A stretch of 64,000 bases of DNA from Zafaria cholistanensis (GCF_008580665.1 NZ_BKDJ01000006.1:111212-175211); one strand, 5' to 3'; positions 1 through 8,300 are shown, numbered from the stretch's first letter. Translations and numbers: made by a program. Notes: generated by a model not told the origin, from the sequence alone.

Positions 1-241
1 GCAGCAGGCAGCCGGCGGTCAGCAGGGCGCGCGGGCCCCACCGGTCCGCCAGGGCACCGCCAACGACGAACATGCCCTGCTGTGCAGCCACTCGGGCCCC
101 GACTATTGCACCGATGGCCGCGGCGTCGAGCCCGTACCGGGACTGCCCGATGGCCGCGAAGAACGGCACCACCGAGGAGAACCCGAGCATGAAGACCAGC
201 TGGAGCCCCAGCAGGGCGCGCAGGGGCGTTGCGCCCCTCAC
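1..241 (-). CDS. MFS transporter, N-terminal part (runs off window start)
   Basis: Only the first 80 residues are present. A GTG start overlaps the TGA of the upstream ATPase gene (GTGA), so the two are translationally coupled. The visible part holds two predicted membrane helices and the MFS loop motif GGALADRWGPR. It closely resembles the start of the MFS protein at 38324-39706 (both share QQGMF and GADRWGPR-like stretches, and both directly follow ABC ATPases). By analogy with CntE of staphylopine systems it may export a metallophore, which is inference from context. The rest of the gene lies outside the window. Confidence 0.8.
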   Translation of the reverse strand, partial: MRGATPLRALLGLQLVFMLGFSSVVPFFAAIGQSRYGLDAAAIGAIVGARVAAQQGMFVVGGALADRWGPRALLTAGCLL

Positions 242-924
242 CGGCTCTGCTCCACTTTTCCCTCCCGCAGGGTGAGGATGCGGTCGCAGCGTTCAGCCAG
301 GGCGTCGTCATGGGTGATCAGCAGCAGGGCGCCGCCTGTCCGGGCGGGCAAGGCCAGCAGGGCGTCGGCAAGGCCAGCGGCGGTGCGGGCATCCAGGGCG
401 CTGGTGGGCTCGTCGGCGATGACCACGTCCGGGGCCACGGCGACGGCGCGGGCGATCGCCGCACGCTGCGCCTGCCCGCCGGAGAGCTGGCGCGGGGTGC
501 GCTCCAACAGCCCCGGATCGATGTGGGCGATGCGGGCTGCCTCCGCGAGGTGCACGCGGCGGTCCCCGCCGACACCCAGCCGCCGCAGCGCCCGTTCAAT
601 GGAGAGGCGCACGGGGACCCCCGGCGGCAGCGAGGCGCCCGCATCCTGCGGGATGCCCTGGACCCGGTGGCGCAGGTGAGCGCGGGGGCCGCGGTCGAAA
701 CCGCAGAAGCGCTCGCCGCGCACCATGACGTATCCGCTTCCCGGGCGCCGCAGGCCAAGGAGGACCTCCGCGAGCGTCGACTTGCCGGCGCCGGAACGGC
801 CGACCACCGCCATCGATTCACCAGCATGCAGCGTGAGGTCGGTGGGGTGCAGGGCGGTCACGGGCTGCCGCCGCGTGCCGTACGCGACGCCGATGCCGCA
901 GGCCTGCAGGACCGGATCGCTCAC
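238..924 (-). CDS. ABC transporter ATP-binding protein, dipeptide/nickel type (second of pair)
   Basis: A 228-residue nucleotide-binding subunit of the Opp/Nik/Cnt family that would couple ATP hydrolysis to substrate import. Walker A is GRSGAGKS at residues 42-49, the signature is LSGGQAQR, and Walker B ends in IADEPTSALD. It starts with an ATGA overlap on the preceding ATPase gene and ends in a GTGA overlap with an MFS gene, so the three form one tight operon. No permease or substrate-binding gene is visible nearby; these would have to lie beyond the window start or elsewhere. The order matches cntD-cntF-cntE of opine-metallophore loci. The exact substrate cannot be read from the sequence. 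Confidence 0.88.
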   Translation of the reverse strand: MSDPVLQACGIGVAYGTRRQPVTALHPTDLTLHAGESMAVVGRSGAGKSTLAEVLLGLRRPGSGYVMVRGERFCGFDRGPRAHLRHRVQGIPQDAGASLPPGVPVRLSIERALRRLGVGGDRRVHLAEAARIAHIDPGLLERTPRQLSGGQAQRAAIARAVAVAPDVVIADEPTSALDARTAAGLADALLALPARTGGALLLITHDDALAERCDRILTLREGKVEQSR

Positions 925-1580
925 GCGGCAACCTCCAAGGAATCGTTGAAAGACACGCGTCCGGCCCCGACCTGAATGAGCTCCGCGCCAAGCCTCAACC
1001 CCACCAGGGGATCGTGCGTGGCGATGACCAGGGCGCTGCGGGTAGTTTCGGAGAGAGTGCGGAACATACGCAGGGTCTCGTCGCGGGAGGCGTTGTCCAG
1101 GGCGCTGGTGGGCTCGTCGGCGATGACCAGCGCGGGGGACCCGAGGAACGCCAGCGAAATGGCCACACGCTGCAGCTGGCCCCCGGACAACTCGGCGGGT
1201 CGCCGCGATGCGAGTGCCCCGGCGTCGAGCCCGACGGCGGCCAGCACCTCGCCCACGCGTACCGTGCCCGCTCCCGTCACCATGCGCAACTGGCGGCCGA
1301 CCGGGAGCAGCGGGTGCAGCGCCTCGGCGCCGCGCTGGGGAACGAATCCGATACGCAGGCCAGGCGCCGCGGTCCGGGTACCGCTCAGGGTGACCCCGCC
1401 CGGCAACCGGCCTGTCAGTGCGGAAAGCAGCAGGGACTTGCCCGCACCCGAGGGGCCCATCACCACGGTACGGGAACCCGGGCGGACGGCCAGGGCGGGG
1501 ACTGCCAGCAAGGGCTCTCCGGTACGGCGGGTGCTGACTGTAACCCCGTCGAGGGACACGAGGAGGGACGAGGGGGCCAT
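921..1580 (-). CDS. ABC transporter ATP-binding protein, dipeptide/nickel type (first of pair)
   Basis: A 219-residue ATPase with Walker A GPSGAGKS at about residues 42-49, signature LSGGQLQR and Walker B VIADEPTSALD. The ATG at 1580 is chosen because AAGGACC lies just upstream and because the in-frame extension to 1706 reads through the promoter region and the Fur/Zur-like palindrome at 1643-1657. It pairs with the downstream ATPase to form the usual heterodimer of Dpp/Nik/Cnt importers. It is short for this family, and its sequence after Walker A is compact. The palindrome 63 bases upstream suggests metal-responsive control of the operon. Confidence 0.86.
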   Translation of the reverse strand: MAPSSLLVSLDGVTVSTRRTGEPLLAVPALAVRPGSRTVVMGPSGAGKSLLLSALTGRLPGGVTLSGTRTAAPGLRIGFVPQRGAEALHPLLPVGRQLRMVTGAGTVRVGEVLAAVGLDAGALASRRPAELSGGQLQRVAISLAFLGSPALVIADEPTSALDNASRDETLRMFRTLSETTRSALVIATHDPLVGLRLGAELIQVGAGRVSFNDSLEVAA

Positions 1581-1642
1581 GGGGGTCCTTGGTGACAGCG
1601 CGAATGGATGGTGCCGACCGGCGAAAGCGGGAAGGCTTTTAC

Positions 1643-1657
1643 TAATGATTCTCATTA
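1643..1657. promoter_or_regulatory. Fur/Zur-like operator palindrome
   Basis: TAATGATTCTCATTA is a 6-3-6 perfect inverted repeat in an otherwise GC-rich region, 63 bases upstream of the ATPase start at 1580. It matches the core of Fur-superfamily boxes (TAATGAT...TCATTA). Which metal regulator (Fur, Zur or Nur) binds it cannot be decided from sequence. Confidence 0.55.
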
Positions 1658-1838
1658 AAGCAGATTGTGACACACAAGGGGGCCGGTACCGGCCCCGGCA
1701 GTTCACGGACCTGCTTGTGCTCCGGTGGCGCAGGCCTGCCGCTCCACGGCATCCCCGCCGGAGTGGGAAGACGCCTGGACCGGGGGAGCGGGGTGCGGAA
1801 GAGAGGGTGGGCTGGGCTCAACGGCCCAGGATGGGTTC

Positions 1839-1852
1839 GTTTCACGTGAAAC
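1839..1852. other. parS centromere-like site
   Basis: GTTTCACGTGAAAC is a perfect 14-bp palindrome identical to the parS core bound by ParB in Streptomyces and mycobacteria. It lies in the non-coding stretch between the ABC operon and the GAF-ANTAR gene. parS sites cluster around the replication origin, which supports an origin-proximal position. Confidence 0.85.
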
Positions 1853-1998
1853 AAACACGGAAGCGGAGCCTTCCCATGGTGCCGGGGATGGCAGGATTTC
1901 CCTCCGCGGGATCTGCAGGACCCCCATTTCACCCCCAGGCAGTTTCCGCACTCCGCCAGCGCGGGAACAGTGTGCGGGGGTGCCGGGAAGGGGCAGGT

Positions 1999-2742
1999 TT
2001 AGGCGGAGCCGGACACGGCGGTGGGGTTTTGGGTGTCCGCGATGATTTTGGCTGCGGCGGTCCTGAGGCTGCCGTCGGATCCTTGTCCGGCTTGCCTAAG
2101 CAGGGCGAAGGCGCGTTGTTGCGTGCACCGGTGCACGGCCATGAGGATCCCCAGCGCCAGGGTGATGTTGGTGCGGGATTGGATGGCGTCAACGATGTCC
2201 TGCTTGCGGTCCGTGAGGTCCGCGATCAGCAGGGCCAGCCGGAGCGAGACGGACGCCTGGTGCGCGTAGCGCTGCGCCCGGGTGGTGAAGTGTTCGGGGA
2301 AGGCATTGGGTTTGGGGGAGTAGAGGTTCAGTGCTCCGATGGTGTCTTCATCCACCCCGAAGGGGATGCTGAAAATGGACCGGATGCCGCTGCCGTGGAC
2401 GGCGTCGAGGTAGCTGCGCCAGCGGGTTTCGGCGTGGGTGTCCGTGATACTGACCGGTTCGTGGCTTTTCGCGGCCGCCAGGCATGGCCCGGTCCCGATC
2501 TTGCGTTGGGTCTCGTCCGTGTGGCGCGCCCGGGTGTCGCTGCTGGTCGCCAGGGCTGTGCGCTGTTTGGTAACCAGGGTGATGCCGCATGACACCTGCT
2601 CGTCCCCGAGGGCGAGCATCTGGACAGCGTTGGAGGCCACCTCGGCGAGGAAGCCGTGGACGTCGGTGCTGCCGAGAATCGTGGCTGGGAGGTGTGCGGC
2701 GACCGCTCCGGTATCCACGGGCGGGCGCTGGACGTGGTCCAT
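1999..2742 (-). CDS. GAF and ANTAR domain transcription antitermination regulator
   Basis: A 247-residue cytosolic protein. A GAF sensor domain fills about residues 25-165 (TGPCLAA, ETRWRSYLDAV and IGALNLYS are typical of this actinobacterial family). A C-terminal ANTAR RNA-binding domain follows from about 170 (IVDAIQSRTNITLALGILMAVHRC, then LLRQA). ANTAR proteins bind paired hairpins in nascent RNA and prevent termination; the signal sensed here is unknown. The ATG at 2742 has AGGGGACAGC in front; the longer frame to 2928 lacks this. It is a paralog of the next gene upstream, which has the same length and reads in the same direction. Confidence 0.85.
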   Translation of the reverse strand: MDHVQRPPVDTGAVAAHLPATILGSTDVHGFLAEVASNAVQMLALGDEQVSCGITLVTKQRTALATSSDTRARHTDETQRKIGTGPCLAAAKSHEPVSITDTHAETRWRSYLDAVHGSGIRSIFSIPFGVDEDTIGALNLYSPKPNAFPEHFTTRAQRYAHQASVSLRLALLIADLTDRKQDIVDAIQSRTNITLALGILMAVHRCTQQRAFALLRQAGQGSDGSLRTAAAKIIADTQNPTAVSGSA

Positions 2743-2890
2743 GCTGTCCCCTCTGTCGATAGTGGCTGGACAGGTATGCCGGGGGTGCGGACCCTGGGTG
2801 CCCCTATATCTTGGTTGCCCCCTACCTTCAGTCAACCCCTGCCCGAGGCCGAAGGCGAGGGGTTTCCAGCGATGGTCCGCCGGGGACCCC

Positions 2891-3634
2891 TCAGGGTTTG
2901 AAGTACGTTTGGACGGGCTTGCCGGCAACGGAGCCGGCGATCTCCGCGGCGAGGTCCCGGATCTTGGCGTTCCGGTTGGAGGAGGCGCGCCGGAGGATGC
3001 TGAAGGCCTGTTCCTGGTCGCACCGGTTCTCGGCCATGAGGATCCCGATGGCGATGTCGATCGCGGTCCGCGACTCCATTGCCGCGGCCAGGTGTTCCTT
3101 CATCTCGGCGAGTTCGCCCATGCGGAGGGCCAGACGCAGGGAGAGGGACGCCTGTTCGGCATAGAGGGCAATGAGGGGTGCGCTGTTGTCGAATGCGTGG
3201 GCTCGGGTCGCGTAGAGGTTCAAGGCCCCTGTGGCGTTCCCCTCGAGATTGAACGGGACGCCCAGAATAGCCTTCACTCCCGTGTCCCGGACGAGGTCAA
3301 GGTAGGAGCGCCACCTGGGCTCTTTATCGACCTCCGGGACGTCGATGAGTACGTGCGTTTGGGCCGCATACAGGCATGGGCCGCCGCCGCACTTGTACTG
3401 TGTCTCGTCCATGTACAGCGATTGCTCGCCGCTGCCGGCCGAGCTGATGCGATTCTTGTCCCGCAGCAGTGTCACGCTGCAGTAGACCTCGCTTCCTGCC
3501 CCGGACAGGGTGTCCGCGGCGTGGCGGGCGAGCTCTGCAAGAAAATCCGCGACGTCTTCGCTGGCCAGGATGCGTTCCTGGAGGGCCGCTGCGATCCGGC
3601 TTGCCTCGAGCAACCAATTGAAGGTTTGGTCCAT
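2891..3634 (-). CDS. GAF and ANTAR domain transcription antitermination regulator (paralog)
   Basis: Also 247 residues, with an N-terminal GAF domain (GGGPCLYA, PRWRSYLDLV, TGALNLYA) and a C-terminal ANTAR domain (MESRTAIDIAIGILMAENRC, then AFSILRRAS). The start at 3634 follows AAAGGACGGAGC. The two tandem paralogs align throughout, so they arose by duplication, but they are diverged. A third, broken relative lies divergently at 3832. The RNA targets are not evident in the window. Confidence 0.86.
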   Translation of the reverse strand: MDQTFNWLLEASRIAAALQERILASEDVADFLAELARHAADTLSGAGSEVYCSVTLLRDKNRISSAGSGEQSLYMDETQYKCGGGPCLYAAQTHVLIDVPEVDKEPRWRSYLDLVRDTGVKAILGVPFNLEGNATGALNLYATRAHAFDNSAPLIALYAEQASLSLRLALRMGELAEMKEHLAAAMESRTAIDIAIGILMAENRCDQEQAFSILRRASSNRNAKIRDLAAEIAGSVAGKPVQTYFKP

Positions 3635-3831
3635 TGCTCCGTCCTTTCGACTCCTGCCCTCTGGTTCCCAGGCCAGCCGTCCCTGGGGGAACGTCACAAT
3701 CCCCTTGCTTCCAAGGTAACGCCCGGGCTGCTTCCTGGAGCTACGAGTGGATAAAGGTACCGGCCGGGACCGCCACGCCGACACTTTAACTTTCCCTTGC
3801 TGGCACGTTCCAAAGCGGAAGGAACCAGGCC

Positions 3832-4388
3832 ATGGCCGAGGAGCCGATGAACGAACTGTCCCTCATGGTGGCCCGCATGAAAGGCATGCACCTGACGCTG
3901 GAGAAAGCGACCGGCGCCATCCAGCTTTTGGCGCAGGCGGCAAAGGCCGTCATCCCGGGTGCCGCCAGTGCCGGACTCAGCCTGAGCGACAGCGACGGCC
4001 GTCGGGCCAGCACGGGCGCGACCGACGAGGTGGTGCGGGAAGCCGACAACCTCCAGTACGCCCGGAGGGAGGGGCCCAGCCTTGAAGCATGGCATACAAC
4101 CCGCAGTATCCTCAGCATGACTTGGAGAGCGATCCGCGCTGGCCGCGCTGGCGGGACGCGGCCGCGAATCTGACGATCGTCTCGGTTCTCAGCACCCCTC
4201 TGGTGGCCGAAGGCCGCTGCATTGGGGCCCTGGAGGGGGCTTTGACCAGCAGGGATACCGTCAGCCGGGCGCGCGGTGCCTCGATGGAACGGCGCGGCAT
4301 CACGGAGGAAGAGGCGATGCGCCAGATGCTGTCTGCGGCCCGGCAGCGGCAAATGTTGCTTGTCGCGTTGCAGACCGCCGGAATCTCC
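3832..4388 (+). pseudogene. Decayed GAF-ANTAR regulator (frameshift plus internal deletion)
   Basis: From ATG 3832 one frame encodes the first half of a GAF domain (ATGAIQLLAQAAK..., REGPSLEAWHT). Near 4110-4125 the homology jumps to another frame, which continues with DLESDPRWPRWRDAA and SVLSTPLVAEGRCIGAL. One missing base would explain the shift. The sequence then goes straight to an ANTAR C-terminal piece (RARGASMERRGITEEEAMRQML), so the end of the GAF domain and the first ANTAR helix are deleted. After about 4388 the open frame runs on as non-homologous sequence. This is inferred from family patterns; a sequencing error could explain the frameshift but not the deletion. Confidence 0.7.
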
Positions 4389-4499
4389 CGCGGAGAGTTG
4401 TGGATCCGGTACTTTGGCCTGGGAGGAGTGGTGGGGCGAATACGAGGTCGATGCCTACCTCGCAGACGGCATCCCGCGATCCTCCCGGGCATCGACGTC

Positions 4500-5495
4500 C
4501 TAGTGGACGGGGGCGGGGCCCGTCTGCGGGTGGTCGGTGAAGCGGTGCCGGTAGGAGGTCGGGGTGGTCGCGTAGTGGGCGGTGAAGTTCTGCCGGAAGG
4601 TGACCGGGCTGGCGAAGCCGCAGGCTGCGGCGATGCGGGAGATGGGCCAGTGCGTGGTCTCCAGCAGCCGGCGGGACTCGTCGAGCCGGCGGAGCAGGAC
4701 CCATCGGGCCGGGCTCATGCCGGTGGTTTCGCGGAAGCGGCGGGAGAAGTTCCGGGCGCTCATGCACGCCCGCTGAGCCAGCGTTTCGACCGTAAGGTCC
4801 TCATCGAGGTGGCCCAATGCCCAGAGAATGGTTTCCCCGACCGGGCCCGCGGCCTGGTCATCGGCCGGCAGGGGGCGGTGGATGTACTGGGCCTGGTCCC
4901 CTTCCCGGTGCGGGGCGATGACCAGGTGCCGGGCAAGGGTGGCCGCCGCGGCCGAGCCCAGCCGCGAGCGGACCAGGTGCAGGCAGGCATCCAGCGCGGA
5001 AGCCGTTCCGGCGGAGGTGAGCACGTCCCCGTGGTCCAGGTAGAGCGCGTCGGCGCGTACCTTGACCTGCGGGTAGCGCCTGGCCAGGTCCTCGGCCGCG
5101 GCCCAGTGGGTCGCAATCGTGCGCCCGTCGAGCACGCCGCTGCCCGCGACCGGAAATGCGCCCAGGCACAGTCCGGCGATCACGGCCCCGCGCCGGTGGC
5201 CGGCCCGGATCAGGTTCACGAGCTTTTCCTCCGGTTCCGGGTACCCGGCGGGCCAGGAGGGGAAGGTGAGCAGGTCCGCCTCTTCCGCAGCCTCGGGGCC
5301 GGCGAGGTCGGCGATCAAGAGCCCCTCCGCGGTGCGGACTGGGCGTCCGTCCTGGCTCCACACCCGGGTGCTCCATCCGGTGGCCGCGTGGTGGCGTGCG
5401 GCTTCGCCGAACACGAGCAGGGGCGTGGAGAGGTGGAACGCGGTGATGCCGTCGAAGGCGTGCACGGCGATGAGCATGGGTTGTCCTGATTCCAT
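4500..5495 (-). CDS. GlxA-family transcriptional regulator (DJ-1/PfpI-like plus AraC HTH)
   Basis: A 331-residue regulator. Residues about 8-170 form a DJ-1/PfpI-like domain with a nucleophile-elbow-like GLCLGAF. The C-terminal 100 residues form an AraC-type double helix-turn-helix (LAQRACMSARNFSRRFRE and ISRIAAACGFASPVTFRQNF). The ATG at 5495 is preceded by AAAGGAACACC. The gene is divergent from the isochorismatase-family hydrolase at 5609, with a 113-base gap, an arrangement common for this family. It therefore probably controls that hydrolase; the inducer is unknown. Confidence 0.87.
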   Translation of the reverse strand: MESGQPMLIAVHAFDGITAFHLSTPLLVFGEAARHHAATGWSTRVWSQDGRPVRTAEGLLIADLAGPEAAEEADLLTFPSWPAGYPEPEEKLVNLIRAGHRRGAVIAGLCLGAFPVAGSGVLDGRTIATHWAAAEDLARRYPQVKVRADALYLDHGDVLTSAGTASALDACLHLVRSRLGSAAAATLARHLVIAPHREGDQAQYIHRPLPADDQAAGPVGETILWALGHLDEDLTVETLAQRACMSARNFSRRFRETTGMSPARWVLLRRLDESRRLLETTHWPISRIAAACGFASPVTFRQNFTAHYATTPTSYRHRFTDHPQTGPAPVH

Positions 5496-5608
5496 CGAAG
5501 GTGTTCCTTTCCGCCACTCACGATACCCGCCACTGCCGCGCGAGGATGAATGGTGCGGCATCAAGCAGGCCGCGTTTACCCCTCCCCAACTCTTTTCAGG
5601 AGAAGCCC

Positions 5609-6238
5609 ATGGCCGTTCCCCGCCGCGCCCTCGTCCTTATCGACATCCAGCAGGAGTACGTCGAGGGGCCGCTGGGCATCCAGTACCCGCCCCGGGACGA
5701 ATCCTTGGCCCGCACCCTCCAGGCCTGGGACGCCGCCAACCAGGCCGGCATCCCCGTGGTCATCGTGCAGCACGAATACCCCGCCGGGACCCCGGTCTTC
5801 GCGGAGGGTTCGGATGGGTGGCAGCTGCAGCCCGAAATCCGGGACCGCGCCTCCACCGAGGCCAAGCGGGTGGTGAAGAACTACTCCAGCATCTTTGCCG
5901 AAACCGGCCTGGAGCAGTGGCTGCGCGATCAGGAGATCGACACCGTCACGCTGGCCGGGTACATGACCAACAACTGCGTCCTGGCCTCTGCCGCTGCCGC
6001 CGAGCCGCTCGGCTTCAGCGTCGAGGTCCTCGCCGACGCCACCGGCGCCGTCCACCTGTCCAACGCTGCCGGCTCGGCCTCCGCGCAGCAGGTCCACGAG
6101 ACCCTCATGACGCTGCTGCACTCGAACTGGGCCGCTGCCACCACCACCGACGCCTGGACCAAGGCCGCCGTCACCGGCGAGGAACTCACCCCGAGCAACC
6201 TGGTCGTCTCCGCCCTCGACGGACGCGCCGCGAACTGA
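5609..6238 (+). CDS. Isochorismatase-family cysteine hydrolase
   Basis: A 209-residue cytosolic hydrolase. The catalytic triad of the family is visible: Asp in LVLIDIQQEY, Lys in RVVKNYSSIF and Cys in GYMTNNCVLASA. The family includes nicotinamidases, carbamoylases and isochorismatases; the substrate of this member cannot be told. CAGGAGAAG precedes the ATG at 5609. It is divergent from the GlxA-type regulator, its likely controller. Confidence 0.85.
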   Translation: MAVPRRALVLIDIQQEYVEGPLGIQYPPRDESLARTLQAWDAANQAGIPVVIVQHEYPAGTPVFAEGSDGWQLQPEIRDRASTEAKRVVKNYSSIFAETGLEQWLRDQEIDTVTLAGYMTNNCVLASAAAAEPLGFSVEVLADATGAVHLSNAAGSASAQQVHETLMTLLHSNWAAATTTDAWTKAAVTGEELTPSNLVVSALDGRAAN

Positions 6239-6251
6239 TCCTCAGGCCTTT

Positions 6252-6296
6252 GGGAGAGGACAGCCTCCTGCAGCTTTCCTTAAGGCCTCCTCTCCC
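6252..6296. terminator. Possible stem-loop after hydrolase gene
   Basis: GGGAGAGGA (6252-6260) pairs perfectly with TCCTCTCCC (6288-6296) just after the stop at 6238. The loop is 27 bases long and no T-run follows, so termination is only plausible. Confidence 0.35.
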
Positions 6297-6341
6297 CGAG
6301 ACTGTGGGGGACACCATCGGTCCGTACGCGGAGGAAACGGG

Positions 6342-6668
6342 ATGCTGGCTGCGGTGCTGGGGTGGATGGGCATGCTTGGAACCTTCATTGCCTACGCCAT
6401 GCTGTGCAGGGGGCGGCTTACCCAGGAGTCCTTCATGTACGCGGCCCTGAACACGGCCGGCGGCCTGGTGGGCGGGATCTCCTGCGCCCTCTACGGGGCG
6501 TGGCCCAGCGTGGTCTCCAACGTCGCCTGGTCCCTTGTGGGTTTGCATTCGCTGGTCCGCATGTACTTCCAGCGGCACTCGGCGGCAGCGGCTGTGCCGC
6601 CGGAAGCGGACGGGTGCGTGCAGCTCGACCCCAAGGCTGGCCAGGGCGGGCGGGCGCGGATACCGTAG
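6342..6668 (+). CDS. Small membrane protein, CBU_0592-like
   Basis: A 108-residue protein with three hydrophobic segments in the first 80 residues (starting LGWMGMLGTFIAYAML, then ALNTAGGLVGGISCALY and VAWSLVGLHSLV) and a polar C-terminal tail. The layout resembles the CBU_0592 family of small membrane proteins, whose function is unknown. The start is uncertain because GGAGGAAACGGG lies only a few bases upstream of ATG 6342. It sits 30 bases before an aldehyde dehydrogenase gene and may be co-transcribed with it. Confidence 0.7.
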   Translation: MLAAVLGWMGMLGTFIAYAMLCRGRLTQESFMYAALNTAGGLVGGISCALYGAWPSVVSNVAWSLVGLHSLVRMYFQRHSAAAAVPPEADGCVQLDPKAGQGGRARIP

Positions 6669-6698
6669 GTCCTGTCTGCGGCCCCACAGGAGGTATCC

Positions 6699-8162
6699 AT
6701 GGCCATTACGCGGAATTTGATCATTGGCGGCGAGCATGTGCCGGCCGCTTCGGGCAGGACCGCCGAGGACATCAATCCCTACACCGGCGGCGTCTATGCC
6801 ACGGTGGCCGCGGCCGGTGTGGATGACGTGACCCGAGCGGTGGCCGCGGCGGACGCCGCATCGGAGGCTTGGGCAGCGGCACCGCCGTCGTTCCGTGCCA
6901 AGATCTTCCTCAAGGCAGCCGATATCCTGGAATCCAGGACCGATGAGGGAGCCGAACTGATGGCGCAGGAGGTCGGCGGCGTCCGGCCGTGGGCCGAATT
7001 CAACCTGCATTTGGCGGCGGAGATCCTGCGTTCGGCAGCCGCGGCGACTACGGCTCCCCAAGGCGAGGTGCTCGCGACAAACCTGCCCGGCAAATACTCA
7101 CTCAGTTTGCGGCAGCCCTTTGGGGTGGTGGCGGCGATCTCGCCGTGGAACGCTCCGTTCATTCTCGGGACCCGGGCCCTGGCCATTCCGCTGGCAGTGG
7201 GGAACACGGTGGTGCTCAAACCCAGCGAGGACGCACCGCTGGCCTGCGGACTGTTCCTCGCCGACGCCCTGTTGGAGGCGGGCCTTCCCGATGGCGTGCT
7301 GAACGTGGTGACGAACGCGCGCGAAGACGCGAACGAGGTCGTCGGAGCCCTGATTTCGGACGACAGGGTCAGGTGCGTGAACTTCACGGGATCCACCCAT
7401 GTTGGACGCATCATTGGAACCCTGGCGGCACAGCACCTCAAGCCGTCGGTGCTGGAACTGGGCGGCAAGAATTCCCTGGTGGTGCTCAAGGACGCCGACA
7501 TCGAATACGCCGCCAGCGCGGCGACGTTTGGCGCCTTCATGAATGCGGGGCAGATCTGCATGTCCGTGGACCGCGTCATCGTGGACAGGTCCATCGCGGA
7601 GGACTTTACCGCCCGCTTCGTCGAGAAGGTGTCCCGGTTGCCCACCGGAGACCCCAACAATGCGGACACGTTCATCGGACCGCAGGTGAACCAAAGCGCC
7701 GCGGACCGGCAGTACGGGCTGATCGAGGACGCGGTCGCCAAGGGGGCCACCGTGGCGACCGGAGGGCAGCGGCTGGGCAACGCCGTCGTGCCCGCCACCG
7801 TACTGACGGGCATCACTGAGGACATGCGGGTCTTCGGCGAGGAGATCTTCGGCGCCGCCACCACCGTGATGCCGGTGGCGGGGGCGGAGGAAGCTCTGCG
7901 GCTGGCCAACGGCACCAAGTACGGGCTGACCGCCGGCGTCATTACCGAGAATCTTTCCGAGGGCATCGAGGTTGCCCAGCGACTGCGCACCGGCATTGCC
8001 CATGTGAACGACCAGCCGGTCCAGGACGAGCCAATGGCACCCTTCGGCGGCATCAAGGAATCCGGCTACGGCAAGTTCGGCGGCCAAGCCGGCATCAACT
8101 CCTTCACCGAGCTGCGGTGGATCACGGTGCAGCAGCGCGGGCACGCCCCGTATCCGTTCTAG
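6699..8162 (+). CDS. Aldehyde dehydrogenase, benzaldehyde/vanillin-dehydrogenase-like
   Basis: A full-length 487-residue NAD(P)-dependent aldehyde dehydrogenase. Visible motifs are SPWNAPF in the cofactor-binding domain, FTGSTHVG, the catalytic Glu in LELGGKNS, the catalytic Cys in GQICMS, and GEEIFGA. Overall it resembles aryl-aldehyde (benzaldehyde, vanillin, salicylaldehyde) dehydrogenases, but the substrate is not proven by sequence. CAGGAGGTATCC gives a strong ribosome site for ATG 6699. No ring-degradation genes flank it. Confidence 0.9.
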   Translation: MAITRNLIIGGEHVPAASGRTAEDINPYTGGVYATVAAAGVDDVTRAVAAADAASEAWAAAPPSFRAKIFLKAADILESRTDEGAELMAQEVGGVRPWAEFNLHLAAEILRSAAAATTAPQGEVLATNLPGKYSLSLRQPFGVVAAISPWNAPFILGTRALAIPLAVGNTVVLKPSEDAPLACGLFLADALLEAGLPDGVLNVVTNAREDANEVVGALISDDRVRCVNFTGSTHVGRIIGTLAAQHLKPSVLELGGKNSLVVLKDADIEYAASAATFGAFMNAGQICMSVDRVIVDRSIAEDFTARFVEKVSRLPTGDPNNADTFIGPQVNQSAADRQYGLIEDAVAKGATVATGGQRLGNAVVPATVLTGITEDMRVFGEEIFGAATTVMPVAGAEEALRLANGTKYGLTAGVITENLSEGIEVAQRLRTGIAHVNDQPVQDEPMAPFGGIKESGYGKFGGQAGINSFTELRWITVQQRGHAPYPF

Positions 8163-8243
8163 GAACAATCCGGCAGGGAGTGGCGGGCGTCCCGGCAGAC
8201 CCATCTGAACATCTGAAGCCCACGTCTTTTCGCGGCCGGGGCG

Positions 8244-8300
8244 CTGTCTCTCCACTCAAACCCCGTCTCTCCACTCAAACCCCGTCTCTGCACTCCAACA
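8244..8300. repeat. 19-bp tandem repeat, three copies
   Basis: Three adjacent 19-base units follow CCGTCTCTCCACTCAAACC. Copies one and two differ at one base; the third is more diverged (CTGCACTCCAACA at its end). The array lies between the aldehyde dehydrogenase and the next gene, outside any supported coding region. The rest of the 279-base gap (8163-8441) shows nothing else recognisable. Confidence 0.8.

Larger units (their letters stand above)
1581..1998. other. Intergenic region, no gene seen
   Basis: This 418-base stretch separates two genes that both read on the minus strand. It holds the Fur/Zur-like palindrome and the parS core. Short open frames cross it, but none has a convincing ribosome site or protein-like composition. 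Confidence 0.7.

Noticed and set aside
2438-3754. Long plus-strand open frames across the GAF-ANTAR genes
   Set aside because: They are antisense to two genes with clear domain motifs and have low-complexity Gly/Arg/Val composition without a ribosome site.
4389-5489. Continuation of the decayed GAF-ANTAR frame into a 466-codon open frame
   Set aside because: Sequence after 4388 is antisense to the GlxA-type regulator and shows no homology pattern.
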